This document shows, piece after piece, positions 24,806 through 33,936 of a DNA stretch of 64,000 bases. The notes under the pieces were generated by a model. It had not been told where the DNA came from and ran no database searches. It saw nothing but the letters and a program-made list of their open reading frames with translations. This stretch comes from Alphaproteobacteria bacterium. Its GTDB lineage: Bacteria > Pseudomonadota > Alphaproteobacteria > GCA-016699305. The stretch lies in assembly GCA_016699305.1 (NCBI GenBank), contig CP064970.1, positions 1,550,001 to 1,614,000 on the forward strand. Direction: 5' to 3'. The position numbers and the translations under genes are program-made. Within the stretch, counting starts at the first letter, position 1, and every line of letters starts with the position of its first letter.

Positions 24806-26062
24806 ATGAAACCCGCATTGATATCCTTGATCAGTCAAGGGCTTCGTCTGGCGGCCCTGATCAGCAAATTCGTTTTGATCATGTATATGGGGAGATACCT
24901 TCCGCTAGATGATATCGGCTGGTATGGCGCGCTCATGGGGGCAGTGGTGCTGTACTCCAAGCTGGTCGGGATGGGCCTCAATTATGTGGTCAACCGCGAA
25001 TGCGCCACGTTGGGACGTGAATCCCTCCTGGCCCTGCTGGTGCGTCAGTTCAAGATGTATGCTCCCGTCCACTTGGTTATCGCGCTAACCGCTTTGATAG
25101 CGGCCATCGCATTGAAAGAGCTTGATATCGGCCAGACATGCCTGATTCTAGCTATTCTGATCGGCGAGCATCTGGGACAGGAAACCTTACAGGTTCTGAT
25201 TGTGCGCCAGAAGCAACTGATGGCTAATCTTACTTTTTTCCTACGCTCGGGCCTGCCATTCCTGATCGTGCCCATCCTGGGAATTCTGTTCCCGGAGACT
25301 CGCCATTTCAGCATGATCCTGGGCCTATGGTTGGTAGGGATCATCGTCTCTCTGGTGGTGGCGGTCATCGCGCTACGCCGGAATATCGCGCATGCCTCTC
25401 CCTCTCTTCCCCATGAACCTCGTCAATGGGATCGCGCTTGGCTGGTCGGTGCCTTAAAGGCCGGATTGTGGCCGATGTTTTCGAGCTTTGCCCTGGCAGG
25501 CAGCCTGTATGCGGATCGCTATGGCCTCAGTGTCTTTAGGAGTATCGAACAATCAGGGAGCTTCGTCCTGCTGTGGTCCTTTGCCAATGCCGTTTACGTC
25601 TTGGTCACGACGGGAGTCACGCAAATCAGCTATCCGCAAATGATTCATGCGTGGCGCAACGGAGAAAAAGATGTGTTCCGGCAGATCAAATCCCGCATGC
25701 AACGGCGTCAGTGGGCCGTCAGTCTGGGATTGTCCCTCGTAGCCCTTGGCTTGCTACAACCGATCTTGTCATGGTTGGGAAAGGCGGGCCCCGAACAGGC
25801 GTCGCTGATTTTCGGCCTATTGCTGGTAGGCTTTGCGTTGCGCGCCGCCGCCGATGGCCTGACCTGGACTTTTTATGCCCGTTCTCATGACCGCGACGTC
25901 GTGATCTTGAATCTCGCCGCGCTGGCCGTGGCGGCTCCGGCCACCTTAATTCTCGTGCCGATGGCGGGTATTCTGGGCGCGGCCATGGTCCTACCGATCA
26001 GCTCGGCTGTGGCGCTCGGGCTTGGCCTGTTCAAGGAACGGCGTTTGGTGGAATCACCGTAA
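24806..26062 (+). CDS. Polysaccharide flippase-like membrane protein (Wzx/MATE-type)
   Basis: A 418-residue polytopic membrane protein with about 12 hydrophobic segments spread over its whole length. Pattern and length fit Wzx/RfbX-type flippases that move lipid-linked sugar repeats across the inner membrane. Sequence motifs are weak in this family, so the call rests on topology and on the neighbouring polymerase, glycosyltransferase and priming transferase. The ATG start (MKPALISLISQG) is preferred over a TTG five codons upstream, which sits too close to its GAAGG. Its 3' end overlaps the converging glycoside hydrolase by 32 bases. Confidence 0.72.
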   Translation: MKPALISLISQGLRLAALISKFVLIMYMGRYLPLDDIGWYGALMGAVVLYSKLVGMGLNYVVNRECATLGRESLLALLVRQFKMYAPVHLVIALTALIAAIALKELDIGQTCLILAILIGEHLGQETLQVLIVRQKQLMANLTFFLRSGLPFLIVPILGILFPETRHFSMILGLWLVGIIVSLVVAVIALRRNIAHASPSLPHEPRQWDRAWLVGALKAGLWPMFSSFALAGSLYADRYGLSVFRSIEQSGSFVLLWSFANAVYVLVTTGVTQISYPQMIHAWRNGEKDVFRQIKSRMQRRQWAVSLGLSLVALGLLQPILSWLGKAGPEQASLIFGLLLVGFALRAAADGLTWTFYARSHDRDVVILNLAALAVAAPATLILVPMAGILGAAMVLPISSAVALGLGLFKERRLVESP

Positions 26063-27119
26063 CGGGTCGCTGAAGGTCACGGCGCACCTGCTCGGCCGGA
26101 GCGCAGACGCCGTCCGTGTCCTGCAGGATGCCTCTCACATTCTCCAAGCTGGGCTTACCTTGACGATCCCAAGTCATAAGCCCATAGCCGTGTTCTCGAT
26201 TCTTGATATCTTCCCCGCTATCCTGCCATTCGTAAATGATGGACAAGACGACCCTGGAATCGGCCCCGACCTTGAAAATCCCCGGCACCATCTGTGCTTG
26301 GCGCTCTGGCGTACTTATGGGATCGTCGGCTAAAACGGAATAGCCCCATTCGGAGGCGATAAGCGGTAAGTCGCGTCCGCCGCCGCGCTCGCGCATCACG
26401 GTACTCATCCAGTCATAGGTGGCGCGCGCAGTGGATGGATCGGTGGTGCGATAGGGGTGCAGGGAAATGGCATTTACACAGGCGCGGACATCCTGCGAGT
26501 CCATGACGGCGCGGAAGATCGGTTCGTCCGCGGCGGTGGTCTGAACGGGGAACTGCGCCCAACCCGGGCCGATGATCATGGCATCGGGGACGGCCTGACG
26601 CATGGTCTGACAAGTCTGCGCAAAAAGGCTTGCAAAAATTTTCGGATCCCCGCCTTTGGGCCAGAAGGTCGACGTTTCCAGATTGGGTTCGTTCCATATC
26701 TCCCAGATGGGGTCATAAGACAGATAGCGTTGTGCCGTCATGGCCGCAAAATTCGCAAAGCCTTCGATTTCCTGGGATGTGGCAGGCGCAGGACGTCCTC
26801 CCGGCAGATCGCCGCTGATCAATGTCACCAAGGCTTTCAGTTCTGCCTTGGCCAGCTTGGCGAAAAGATCATCAGCGGCGCGCCAATCGAAGACGCCTGG
26901 GCTGGTCTCGATGGCCTGTTGGCGTAGGCCAAAGCGCACATAGCTGAAACCGGCCTTGGCGATATCGGTAAGGTCATCTGAAGTGACTAAGGCAGGCTTG
27001 ATCTGAACCCCGCAAGCATGTGCCCTGGCATCAGGGGCGTTCAGCGTCCCGGCCAACAATCCCATCAGAGCCAGAATTTTGACCATCGGCACGGGCGGCT
27101 GTCGTTGGGCCATGGGCAT
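26031..27119 (-). CDS. Exported glycoside hydrolase, clan GH-A type
   Basis: A 362-residue protein with a signal peptide (MVKILALMGLLAGTLNAP then DARA). It has the clan A (beta/alpha)8 marks: the acid/base Glu in EIWNEPN (E144) and the nucleophile Glu in SEWGYS (E257), with SLHPYR in between. It resembles GH39/GH5-like enzymes found in exopolysaccharide clusters, which trim or release polymer in the periplasm. The substrate cannot be told. The ATG follows AGAGGA; this start lies inside the 3' end of the pyruvyl transferase gene, an 89-base overlap. Confidence 0.8.
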   Translation of the reverse strand: MPMAQRQPPVPMVKILALMGLLAGTLNAPDARAHACGVQIKPALVTSDDLTDIAKAGFSYVRFGLRQQAIETSPGVFDWRAADDLFAKLAKAELKALVTLISGDLPGGRPAPATSQEIEGFANFAAMTAQRYLSYDPIWEIWNEPNLETSTFWPKGGDPKIFASLFAQTCQTMRQAVPDAMIIGPGWAQFPVQTTAADEPIFRAVMDSQDVRACVNAISLHPYRTTDPSTARATYDWMSTVMRERGGGRDLPLIASEWGYSVLADDPISTPERQAQMVPGIFKVGADSRVVLSIIYEWQDSGEDIKNREHGYGLMTWDRQGKPSLENVRGILQDTDGVCAPAEQVRRDLQRPVTVIPPNAVP

Positions 27120-28326
27120 CCGCCATTCCTCTGTTGTCAAAATATTGGATCAGCTCGGCCACGACCCTGTCGCTGGCCTCGGCCAGATCCATGCGCCGCG
27201 CGACATCGGGTGGGCGATGGTCCACCTCACCCAGTATGCGCCAAATTTCCTCCACGCCAAATTTTTCGGGAGCGATCAATCGCTGCGGCATGTCCACGAG
27301 CTTGAAAAAGGATTCCAGTTTCGTATCCCACAGCAAACCTACCGCCGGAATGCCCATGGCATAGGCCACAATATGTGCGTGCAATCGGTGCGCGATCAGC
27401 ACGTCCAGGCCGGATATCTGTTGGACCAATTCGGCGGGCGTGCTGGCGCGGGGCATGATGGTCAAATACGGCGATCCGGCCAAATGTTCGCCCAAGGACA
27501 CCACCACCTCATTCAGCCATTCATGATCTTCTCGCGCGCCGTTGGTGAACACCACCACGCGGCGTTCTTGGTGAATCAGGCGGGAGATGATCTCGCGCCA
27601 GCAGGCCAGATGCTCGGCCACCACAAAGCCCGTGTCTTGGCCGGATTTTGTGTAGAACTTTAACTCGCGCGGGTCCGCCAGATTGATTCCAACGCCGCCC
27701 ATTATTTCCGTCGGGCGGGTATAGACTTGCGCAGCCAAAAAGCCGGGGTCGCGCGCCAAATCCACTTGCGCTTCGGTCAGGTTCAGGTGATGGACCAGAT
27801 GCTGACGAGATTCCTCGTCCCGCACGCTTAGCCGTACGGCCTGCGCGCGCCCTACCACGCGGGCAAATAGGCAGTGCGCCAATCGGCTCCATCGCGCCGA
27901 GACTCCAACGGCATGCAAGGCCGTGGCCGCGCCTTTCCGATGCGCCACCGCGTCCAGCGCGGCCAGCTTCATCGGAAAATTCAGGTGCATGTCGCATAGA
28001 AGGTTTCCACCACCGATGATGACGCGGTCGCCCGGCTTGATCATGCCGCTCCACCGCCGCGACCATCCGACCAATCGGACTGCCAGCAGCGCCGCGACCA
28101 GCACGGGCCGTGCTACGCGCGGCAAGATGCGCAATATACGCAGAGCCAGTTGCTTTTCAGGAAGATAGTCATGGCCGAAATGCGTGCGCCCGGCGATATC
28201 CAAAAACACAATTTCACTGGCCGGGTCATGCTGGCGCAAAGCGGCTGCCAGGCATTCGGCGATCACGCCGTCCCCCAGATTGTCGCTATAAATCGCGCCG
28301 CATATTACATAGCGGTGGCGGGACAT
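27031..28326 (-). CDS. Polysaccharide pyruvyl transferase family protein
   Basis: A 431-residue protein of the CsaB/WcaK type that adds pyruvate ketals to sugars. Visible family marks are IYSDNLGDGVIAECL near the N-terminus, VIIGGGNLL at about residues 100-110, VGVSARW, and near the end SGLDVLIAHRLHAHIVAYAMGIPAV. The ATG (MSRHRYVICG) follows GAGGGAGG, so longer upstream readings are unlikely. It overlaps the upstream polymerase gene by 22 bases and the downstream hydrolase by 89, so the cluster is tightly coupled. The last 30 residues, in the overlap, are disordered. Confidence 0.82.
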   Translation of the reverse strand: MSRHRYVICGAIYSDNLGDGVIAECLAAALRQHDPASEIVFLDIAGRTHFGHDYLPEKQLALRILRILPRVARPVLVAALLAVRLVGWSRRWSGMIKPGDRVIIGGGNLLCDMHLNFPMKLAALDAVAHRKGAATALHAVGVSARWSRLAHCLFARVVGRAQAVRLSVRDEESRQHLVHHLNLTEAQVDLARDPGFLAAQVYTRPTEIMGGVGINLADPRELKFYTKSGQDTGFVVAEHLACWREIISRLIHQERRVVVFTNGAREDHEWLNEVVVSLGEHLAGSPYLTIMPRASTPAELVQQISGLDVLIAHRLHAHIVAYAMGIPAVGLLWDTKLESFFKLVDMPQRLIAPEKFGVEEIWRILGEVDHRPPDVARRMDLAEASDRVVAELIQYFDNRGMADAHGPTTAARADGQNSGSDGIVGRDAERP

Positions 28327-29429
28327 GGGACCTCCCTCTTGATCAGAAAACGTTGTTCGCGCAGGGCCAATGCCGGGATCAGATAGGCGAACACGGACGA
28401 AAAATGCCTGAAATAACTGCCCAGATCCGGCTCGAACAGCCACAGCACCAGGACATGTGAGAGGAACAGCGTAGCCAATGTCTTCTCCCGCATGGCCCCG
28501 TGGCGCAATGACGTTCTCACAAGGCTGGCATAGATCAGCACATTGATGAACAGCACCATATCGCGCGCGGAGAGAAAAGAGACAAAGGGAAAGTTCAGCA
28601 AGATGGCCGCATAGACGTAGTTAACCAGGAAATGCCCCAGGCTGTCGGGCACCAGTGGATTGAAGAAGGCGGTGCGGTTATCGGAGAAGGCGATATATTG
28701 AGCATATGTGTTCGATTCGTCCCGCGTGCCTTGTAGCTGCATAAAAATGTCGTTTGGAACTAGCAAGATAGCGCTCGTCGCCAGTATCGCGACTACGATG
28801 CGCAAGGCCATTGGCAAGCGGGAATAGACCACAAGAGCAAGGAACAAGCCCAGGATCAGCAAGTAATAGTCGCGCACCAAGCTGCCATAGGCCAGGTATA
28901 GGACCAGGCAAGACACCATCACAGGCAAAAAGCCGCGCCCCAGCCGGGATGCTGCCAGGATTACAAATGAGATCATAATGACCAGGGTTTCTTTGGAAGG
29001 TGCAACCAAGCCCAAGATCAGCAAGGGAAATAAGATGGTCAGAGCCGTAATAACTCCCCCCCAACTGCGTAAGACCCGGAAGGTCATGACGATCATCGCA
29101 CAGCCCAAACTCACGACCAGGCCTGTTTGCAGACCCTCGGGGAACAAGGCAAACATCGATGCGGTCATGTTAAAGGAGTCGCCCTCGGTGCCGATATCCT
29201 GGCCTGCCAGAATATCGGCGATCGTACCCGCGTCCACCATGAACTTGGCCGGCAATAGATCAAGCAGCGCGAAGCGGAACAGCAGATATAGACCCAAGGT
29301 CAGCATCATCATGATGGTGCGTATCGTTGGGTCGATGGGACGCGCCCAGATTTGAGACGCGTCGCTCCATCCTGCGCGCACGCGCGCAGGCACGTTTCGA
29401 TGAGACGGAACAATCGAATAAGACTTCAT
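28305..29429 (-). CDS. Polysaccharide polymerase-like membrane protein (Wzy-type)
   Basis: A 374-residue membrane protein with about 10 hydrophobic segments and one larger soluble loop (about residues 225-265: QLQGTRDESNTYAQY and NPLVPDSLGH). This layout fits Wzy/EpsG-like O-antigen or exopolysaccharide polymerases of the inner membrane. Sequence similarity is not diagnostic; the call depends on the cluster. The ATG (MKSYSIVPS) is chosen over a TTG four codons upstream. A gap of 113 bases separates it from the upstream glycosyltransferase gene. Confidence 0.65.
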   Translation of the reverse strand: MKSYSIVPSHRNVPARVRAGWSDASQIWARPIDPTIRTIMMMLTLGLYLLFRFALLDLLPAKFMVDAGTIADILAGQDIGTEGDSFNMTASMFALFPEGLQTGLVVSLGCAMIVMTFRVLRSWGGVITALTILFPLLILGLVAPSKETLVIMISFVILAASRLGRGFLPVMVSCLVLYLAYGSLVRDYYLLILGLFLALVVYSRLPMALRIVVAILATSAILLVPNDIFMQLQGTRDESNTYAQYIAFSDNRTAFFNPLVPDSLGHFLVNYVYAAILLNFPFVSFLSARDMVLFINVLIYASLVRTSLRHGAMREKTLATLFLSHVLVLWLFEPDLGSYFRHFSSVFAYLIPALALREQRFLIKREVPCPATAM

Positions 29430-29542
29430 TCTTTCTCGCAATCACTGAGTTCCATCTTCATGACAGGATGGTCTTGGACGATGCATAACGGAGTGTACCA
29501 AGCCCATCCACCGCTGCCCAGAGCGCATTTCGATATCTGGGC

Positions 29543-30679
29543 TTATTCCGCCACCAGAGATCGATAGATATCGAAGGTCTCTGCGCGATGGTCACGGTGT
29601 AGGCATAGATGTTCGAACCGCGCACGCGCGGCAGCGCGCATGGCGTGCAATCGATTCCCATCTAAATTCTGTAGCAGGCGAGTCAGTTGATCGGGATGGG
29701 CTGGGTCGAACAGAAAACCACTGACACCATCTTCGATCAATTCGGGCAGTCCGCCGCGTCGACTGGCGATGACGGGCGTGCCGTTACGCAAAGCTTCCAC
29801 GGCCACCAGGCCAAAACCTTCAATTTGTGAAGGCATGACCAAGGCATCCATTCCCGCTAAGTAAGAGTCCACCTCGGTCTGCGGAACCCAGCCCGATTCT
29901 TGGATATGGGGACCAGGCGGCGCATGAATCTTGTCTCGCTCGCGGTCATAGCCACCAAAAGCTAGAAAGGCCATGTCAGGGCGTCTCACATGGCTGGTCG
30001 CAGTACAAAAAACGTCGTAACCCTTCTGTGGATCAAACCGTCCAAGAAAACCGATGGCCAGGATGCCCGACTTCAAGCCGAAATCACGTCTGGGGGCGGG
30101 CGGACAGTCACGAAGCGTGGTGGGTAGACAGTGAATGATGGAGTCCCGAATACCGATCCGTCGAGCCTGACGGGCTTCATGCTGCGAGATAGCGATGATG
30201 GCATCGCTGCGCCGCGCCAGCAGATTTTCGGTGACCTCATAGGCTAAACGCGCCGAGGTGGGGAGGGGTTGACTAAAGCTCCAACCATGCGGGCAATAGA
30301 CGATCTTCGCATGCCCCCGATCCCAACGCCCCGGCAGGCGGCCATAGACTCCGGGAAAGGTGCTGTGCAGATGCATGATATCGGGGTTCAGGTCGCGCAA
30401 TATCTTCCACAGTGCCGATAGGGTACGCGGTAAGGCCCATGGGCGGCGCGTGGTCGGGTATGGCACGAATTCCGGCGCGGCCGCGCGCAATTCGGGCGTT
30501 ATTCGCTGTGGATCGCCCACCACGACCAGGCGCGAGATGTCCTTTTGCTGGCGTTGATGGTCCAGCAGGTCCAACAGATAGGTCGCCACGCCGCCGCGCA
30601 CCGCCTCGCACAGATGCACGACGCACAGCCCCTTACTGTCGGGCGATCCGGTGGAAGACGGCGCGGTCTTTGTCAACAC
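29543..30679 (-). CDS. Glycosyltransferase family 4 protein
   Basis: A 378-residue GT-B glycosyltransferase. The N-terminal half has CVVHLCEAVRGGVATYLLDL. The C-terminal half has the nucleotide-sugar site: AIGFLGRFDPQKGYDVF, then LVMPSQIEGFGLVAVEALRNG and a following SRRGGLPELIEDGVSGF with the conserved E-x7-E. It acts on the cytoplasmic face of the inner membrane, adding a sugar to the lipid-linked repeat. The start is GTG or the adjacent TTG, overlapping the stop of the priming transferase gene by up to seven bases. Confidence 0.9.
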   Translation of the reverse strand: MLTKTAPSSTGSPDSKGLCVVHLCEAVRGGVATYLLDLLDHQRQQKDISRLVVVGDPQRITPELRAAAPEFVPYPTTRRPWALPRTLSALWKILRDLNPDIMHLHSTFPGVYGRLPGRWDRGHAKIVYCPHGWSFSQPLPTSARLAYEVTENLLARRSDAIIAISQHEARQARRIGIRDSIIHCLPTTLRDCPPAPRRDFGLKSGILAIGFLGRFDPQKGYDVFCTATSHVRRPDMAFLAFGGYDRERDKIHAPPGPHIQESGWVPQTEVDSYLAGMDALVMPSQIEGFGLVAVEALRNGTPVIASRRGGLPELIEDGVSGFLFDPAHPDQLTRLLQNLDGNRLHAMRAAARARFEHLCLHRDHRAETFDIYRSLVAE

Positions 30680-32346
30680 GTCGAGCCTTTTTTCAGTAAG
30701 GCGGGCAAAGTGCGCAGCAAGATGACCAGGTCATGCCACAGCGACCAATTACGCGCATACCATGAATCCAGGGCCACGCGCTGCCGGGCGGTGAGGGAGT
30801 TGCGTCCGCTGATCTGCCACAACCCCGTGATGCCGGGCCGCACGCGCTGATAATGCGCGATGTCGCCGCCATAACTGGCCGCTTGATCGGGAAGAATGGG
30901 GCGCGGACCGACAAGGCTCATCTCTCCCCGGAATACGTTGATCAATTGCGGAAGCTCGTCCAGGCTGGTCTTACGGATAAAATCGCCCACACGGGTGATG
31001 CGCGGGTCTTCGCGCAGTTTCCATGTGGTTTCCCATTCGCGGCGGATATCGTCGTTCTCGGCCAGGAAACGCTGCAGCTTTGCCTCAGCGTTAAGCTCCA
31101 TACTGCGGAATTTCAGGCAACGAAACAGACGCCCGTCGCGGCCCACCCGCAGGCCCCCGTACAGAGCCGGGCCACCATCCAAGCGTACCAAGGCGGCGAT
31201 CAACAGCATCAAGGGGCTAAACAGCAATAAAACGCACCCCGATACCATGATGTCGAAAGCTCGTTTCAGCGACAGAGCCAACACATCGGCCAATCCATCC
31301 TGATGCACCAGGAACAAGGTGTCCTGACCCATAAAGTAATGGGGTTGCAGGTTGATAACAGGCATCGTTTGATAGGGTGGCACCAAGATAAAGGGCACGC
31401 CTTGGCGGGCAAGATCGGCCAAGACTTCTTGATGACGATCCAATACTGCCGCCTCCAGGGCCAGCATCACGCCGCCGCTGGCGCCGCGCATTTCGCACAG
31501 CCCCCGCCAATACAGGGCTTCGCCCACATGGGTCAGTGCGGATTCGGGCAATTGGCCCACGATCTCATACCCTGTGCCGTGGTTCGCCTGGATCGTCTCA
31601 TGCGCGGCCCTGGCCAGAGGGCCTTCGCCTACCATGATGATCGGCAATCGCCATAGGCCGGATTTTCTCAGAACCCAGCGCGTCAGCTGACGCATGCAAG
31701 GCAGCAGAAGGGCTGCCGCCAGCCACGCCGATCCCACCCATAGGCGGGAGAAATCTTCGCGCATCGCGAATTGCACAAAGCCGTCGATGATGAATCCCGC
31801 GACCAAGGCGCGCAGTGCCTGTCCTGTTTCCGTCCAAAACGGTAGGCGGCGATGGTAATGCCCCTTCATCCCCATCCACAAAACCACAAGCCCCGCTACG
31901 AATAGGTAGGTCACCAGGCGATCTGTCATCTCGATACCAAGTTCGGGCCGGGGCTTGCTGGGGTCCAAAACCATGCCCACCGCGTTGGCCAACAGGCCGC
32001 CAGTGGCGAAGGACAAGATGATGGCAACAATATCCGACGTAACGAGGCTAAGGGAGACAATATGCCGCGACAACGGGTGCGGGGGAGCCTTGATTGGCAC
32101 AAGATGGTCATGGGCCAAATCACCTGCGATCACGCGCAGACGGTCCAACCCATCTTTGGCACGCATCTCCCATTCCAGATCAGGTGTGACCGGTTTCGGA
32201 GCGCCTTGCATGTCAGGCGTGGAGGTGTGGGCAGGAGATGCGGGCAACGCGTCCGCTTTAGAATCGCTCGCAAGTAGTCCTTGTTGGGACAAAACAGCCA
32301 CTCCCAATTGCCGCGATATCTCTATTGGCCCGATCTGATTCGGCAA
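30673..32346 (-). CDS. Undecaprenyl-phosphate sugar phosphotransferase (priming, PssY/WcaJ type)
   Basis: A 557-residue polyprenyl-phosphate sugar-1-phosphate transferase that starts each exopolysaccharide repeat. An unusual soluble N-terminus of about 100 residues is followed by four membrane segments and a CoA-binding-like domain. The C-terminal catalytic domain has KRAFDIMVSGCVLLLFSPLM, KFRSME, KTSLDELPQLINVFRGEMSL then VGPRPILPDQ, and RPGITGLWQISGRN. The start is a TTG without a clear ribosome-binding site, so the true N-terminus may be shorter. It is the first gene of the minus-strand cluster and diverges from metK. Confidence 0.92.
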   Translation of the reverse strand: MPNQIGPIEISRQLGVAVLSQQGLLASDSKADALPASPAHTSTPDMQGAPKPVTPDLEWEMRAKDGLDRLRVIAGDLAHDHLVPIKAPPHPLSRHIVSLSLVTSDIVAIILSFATGGLLANAVGMVLDPSKPRPELGIEMTDRLVTYLFVAGLVVLWMGMKGHYHRRLPFWTETGQALRALVAGFIIDGFVQFAMREDFSRLWVGSAWLAAALLLPCMRQLTRWVLRKSGLWRLPIIMVGEGPLARAAHETIQANHGTGYEIVGQLPESALTHVGEALYWRGLCEMRGASGGVMLALEAAVLDRHQEVLADLARQGVPFILVPPYQTMPVINLQPHYFMGQDTLFLVHQDGLADVLALSLKRAFDIMVSGCVLLLFSPLMLLIAALVRLDGGPALYGGLRVGRDGRLFRCLKFRSMELNAEAKLQRFLAENDDIRREWETTWKLREDPRITRVGDFIRKTSLDELPQLINVFRGEMSLVGPRPILPDQAASYGGDIAHYQRVRPGITGLWQISGRNSLTARQRVALDSWYARNWSLWHDLVILLRTLPALLKKGSTC

Positions 32347-32372
32347 GCAAGAATGATCGCGATATAATTTCC

Positions 32373-32390
32373 GGTAACGAACTTGTTACC
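32373..32390. promoter_or_regulatory. Inverted repeat between divergent sugar transferase and metK genes
   Basis: GGTAAC and GTTACC, separated by six bases, form a short dyad within an A+T-rich part of the 199-base divergent gap. It could be an operator for either gene. No known S-adenosylmethionine riboswitch consensus was found in this gap. Confidence 0.3.
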
Positions 32391-32545
32391 ATATGGAGTG
32401 TAGGGGAATTTAAATTCTGTGTAAATTTCTTTTTTGTTTGCTAACCGATGACCATTCTCTCACGGCTTGACCTGTTCTTGCAGATATCGCATGAACGATC
32501 TGGCCGCCGATGAGGGGCGGAATCTCCATTACGAAGGGAATGGTC

Positions 32546-33730
32546 ATGAGCGCATCGCAAGGCGATTTCTTGTTCACCAGTGAATCAGTTGCCGAAGGTC
32601 ATCCCGATAAAGTGTGTGACCGCATTTCGGATACCATCGTGGACATGTTCTTGCGCGCCGATCCCCATGCGCGCGTGGCGGTCGAGACCATGGCGACCAC
32701 CAACCGCGTCATATTGGCCGGTGAGGTGCGCGGTCCGGAAAGCATCACGCCCAAGGAAATGGAGCATGCCGCGCGCGAGGCCGTGCGCGAGATCGGTTAC
32801 GCGCAAAAGGGCTTCCATTGGCAATGGGCCGATGTGCAAATCTATATTCACGCGCAGTCCAGCGATATCGCCATGGGCGTGGATGCTGATGGTTCTGCCG
32901 ACAAGGACGAGGGCGCGGGCGATCAGGGAATCATGTTTGGCTATGCCTGCAACGAGACTCCGGCGCTGATGCCCGCCCCCATTTGGTACGCGCATCGCAT
33001 CTTGCGCGCCATGGCCGAAGCGCGACATTCGGGCGCGACGCATCAGTTGGGGCCGGACGCCAAAAGCCAAGTCACGCTGAAATATGTGAACGGCAAGCCA
33101 GTGGGCGCGCATTCGGTGGTCGTCTCGACCCAGCATGACGAAGAGGTCGACCAAGCCCAGGTGCGCGAGATCGTGCGGCCCTATATCCTCAAGGTCCTGC
33201 CCGAAGGCTGGATGTGCGAGGACAATCAGCTTTACGTCAATCCCACCGGACGCTTTGTGATCGGCGGTCCTGACGGCGATGCGGGCTTGACCGGGCGCAA
33301 GATCATCGTGGACACCTATGGCGGCGCGGCCCCGCATGGCGGCGGCGCGTTCTCGGGCAAGGACCCCACAAAGGTGGACCGCTCGGCGGCTTATATGGCG
33401 CGTTATTTGGCTAAGAACGTCGTGGCGGCGGGGTTGGCCGATCGCTGCACCATTCAGATAGCCTATGCCATCGGCGTATCGCATCCTCTGGCCGTGTACT
33501 TGACCACCCATGGCACCAATAAGGTGGACGAGGCCAAGCTGCTTAAGCGTCTGCAAGAGATGGTCAATCTCAGCCCGCGCAAGATCCGCGAATATCTGGG
33601 CCTGAACAAGCCCATTTACGCGCGGACATCAGCCTATGGCCATTTTGGCCGCGATCCGGAACCCGATGGCGGATTCTCGTGGGAAAAGACGGATTTGGCC
33701 GAGGCGCTGAAAAAAGAATTCGGCGCGTAA
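32546..33730 (+). CDS. metK: S-adenosylmethionine synthetase
   Basis: MetK makes SAM from methionine and ATP. The 394-residue protein has FTSESVAEGHPDKVCDRISD at the N-terminus, the ATP-binding GAGDQGIMFGYA, and GGGAFSGKDPTKVDRSAAY near residue 270. Length is normal. The ATG chosen (MSASQGD) has GAAGGG seven bases upstream; an ATG two codons earlier is also possible. A perfect terminator follows the gene. Confidence 0.97.
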   Translation: MSASQGDFLFTSESVAEGHPDKVCDRISDTIVDMFLRADPHARVAVETMATTNRVILAGEVRGPESITPKEMEHAAREAVREIGYAQKGFHWQWADVQIYIHAQSSDIAMGVDADGSADKDEGAGDQGIMFGYACNETPALMPAPIWYAHRILRAMAEARHSGATHQLGPDAKSQVTLKYVNGKPVGAHSVVVSTQHDEEVDQAQVREIVRPYILKVLPEGWMCEDNQLYVNPTGRFVIGGPDGDAGLTGRKIIVDTYGGAAPHGGGAFSGKDPTKVDRSAAYMARYLAKNVVAAGLADRCTIQIAYAIGVSHPLAVYLTTHGTNKVDEAKLLKRLQEMVNLSPRKIREYLGLNKPIYARTSAYGHFGRDPEPDGGFSWEKTDLAEALKKEFGA

Positions 33731-33754
33731 CGCAAAACTGCAAGATGCAAAACG

Positions 33755-33786
33755 CAGCCATGGCGGAAACGCCATGGCTGTTTTTT
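33755..33786 (+). terminator. Rho-independent terminator of metK
   Basis: A perfect 10-base stem CAGCCATGGC / GCCATGGCTG with a six-base loop, followed by six T. It starts 25 bases after the metK stop. Confidence 0.95.
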
Positions 33787-33936
33787 GTGGGGACATGATT
33801 GGATGTGGCCGACGCCATCTTCGGGGGTTCTGGCCTATCCGGCAATCGTTCGAAACTGGGTTTGCCAACAAGAATCAATCTCCAAGCCACCCATCATCCC
33901 CATGCGGTCCGAAGAATTCGTCCATAGAAGGGCGGC

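Noticed and set aside
32391..32545. SAM riboswitch before metK
   Set aside because: I compared the leader by eye with the SAM-II and SAM/SAH consensus and found no match; only short hairpins are present.
32585..33556. Long open frame (323 codons) opposite metK
   Set aside because: metK is certain; the opposite frame is His/Arg/Gly-biased low-quality sequence typical of a shadow.
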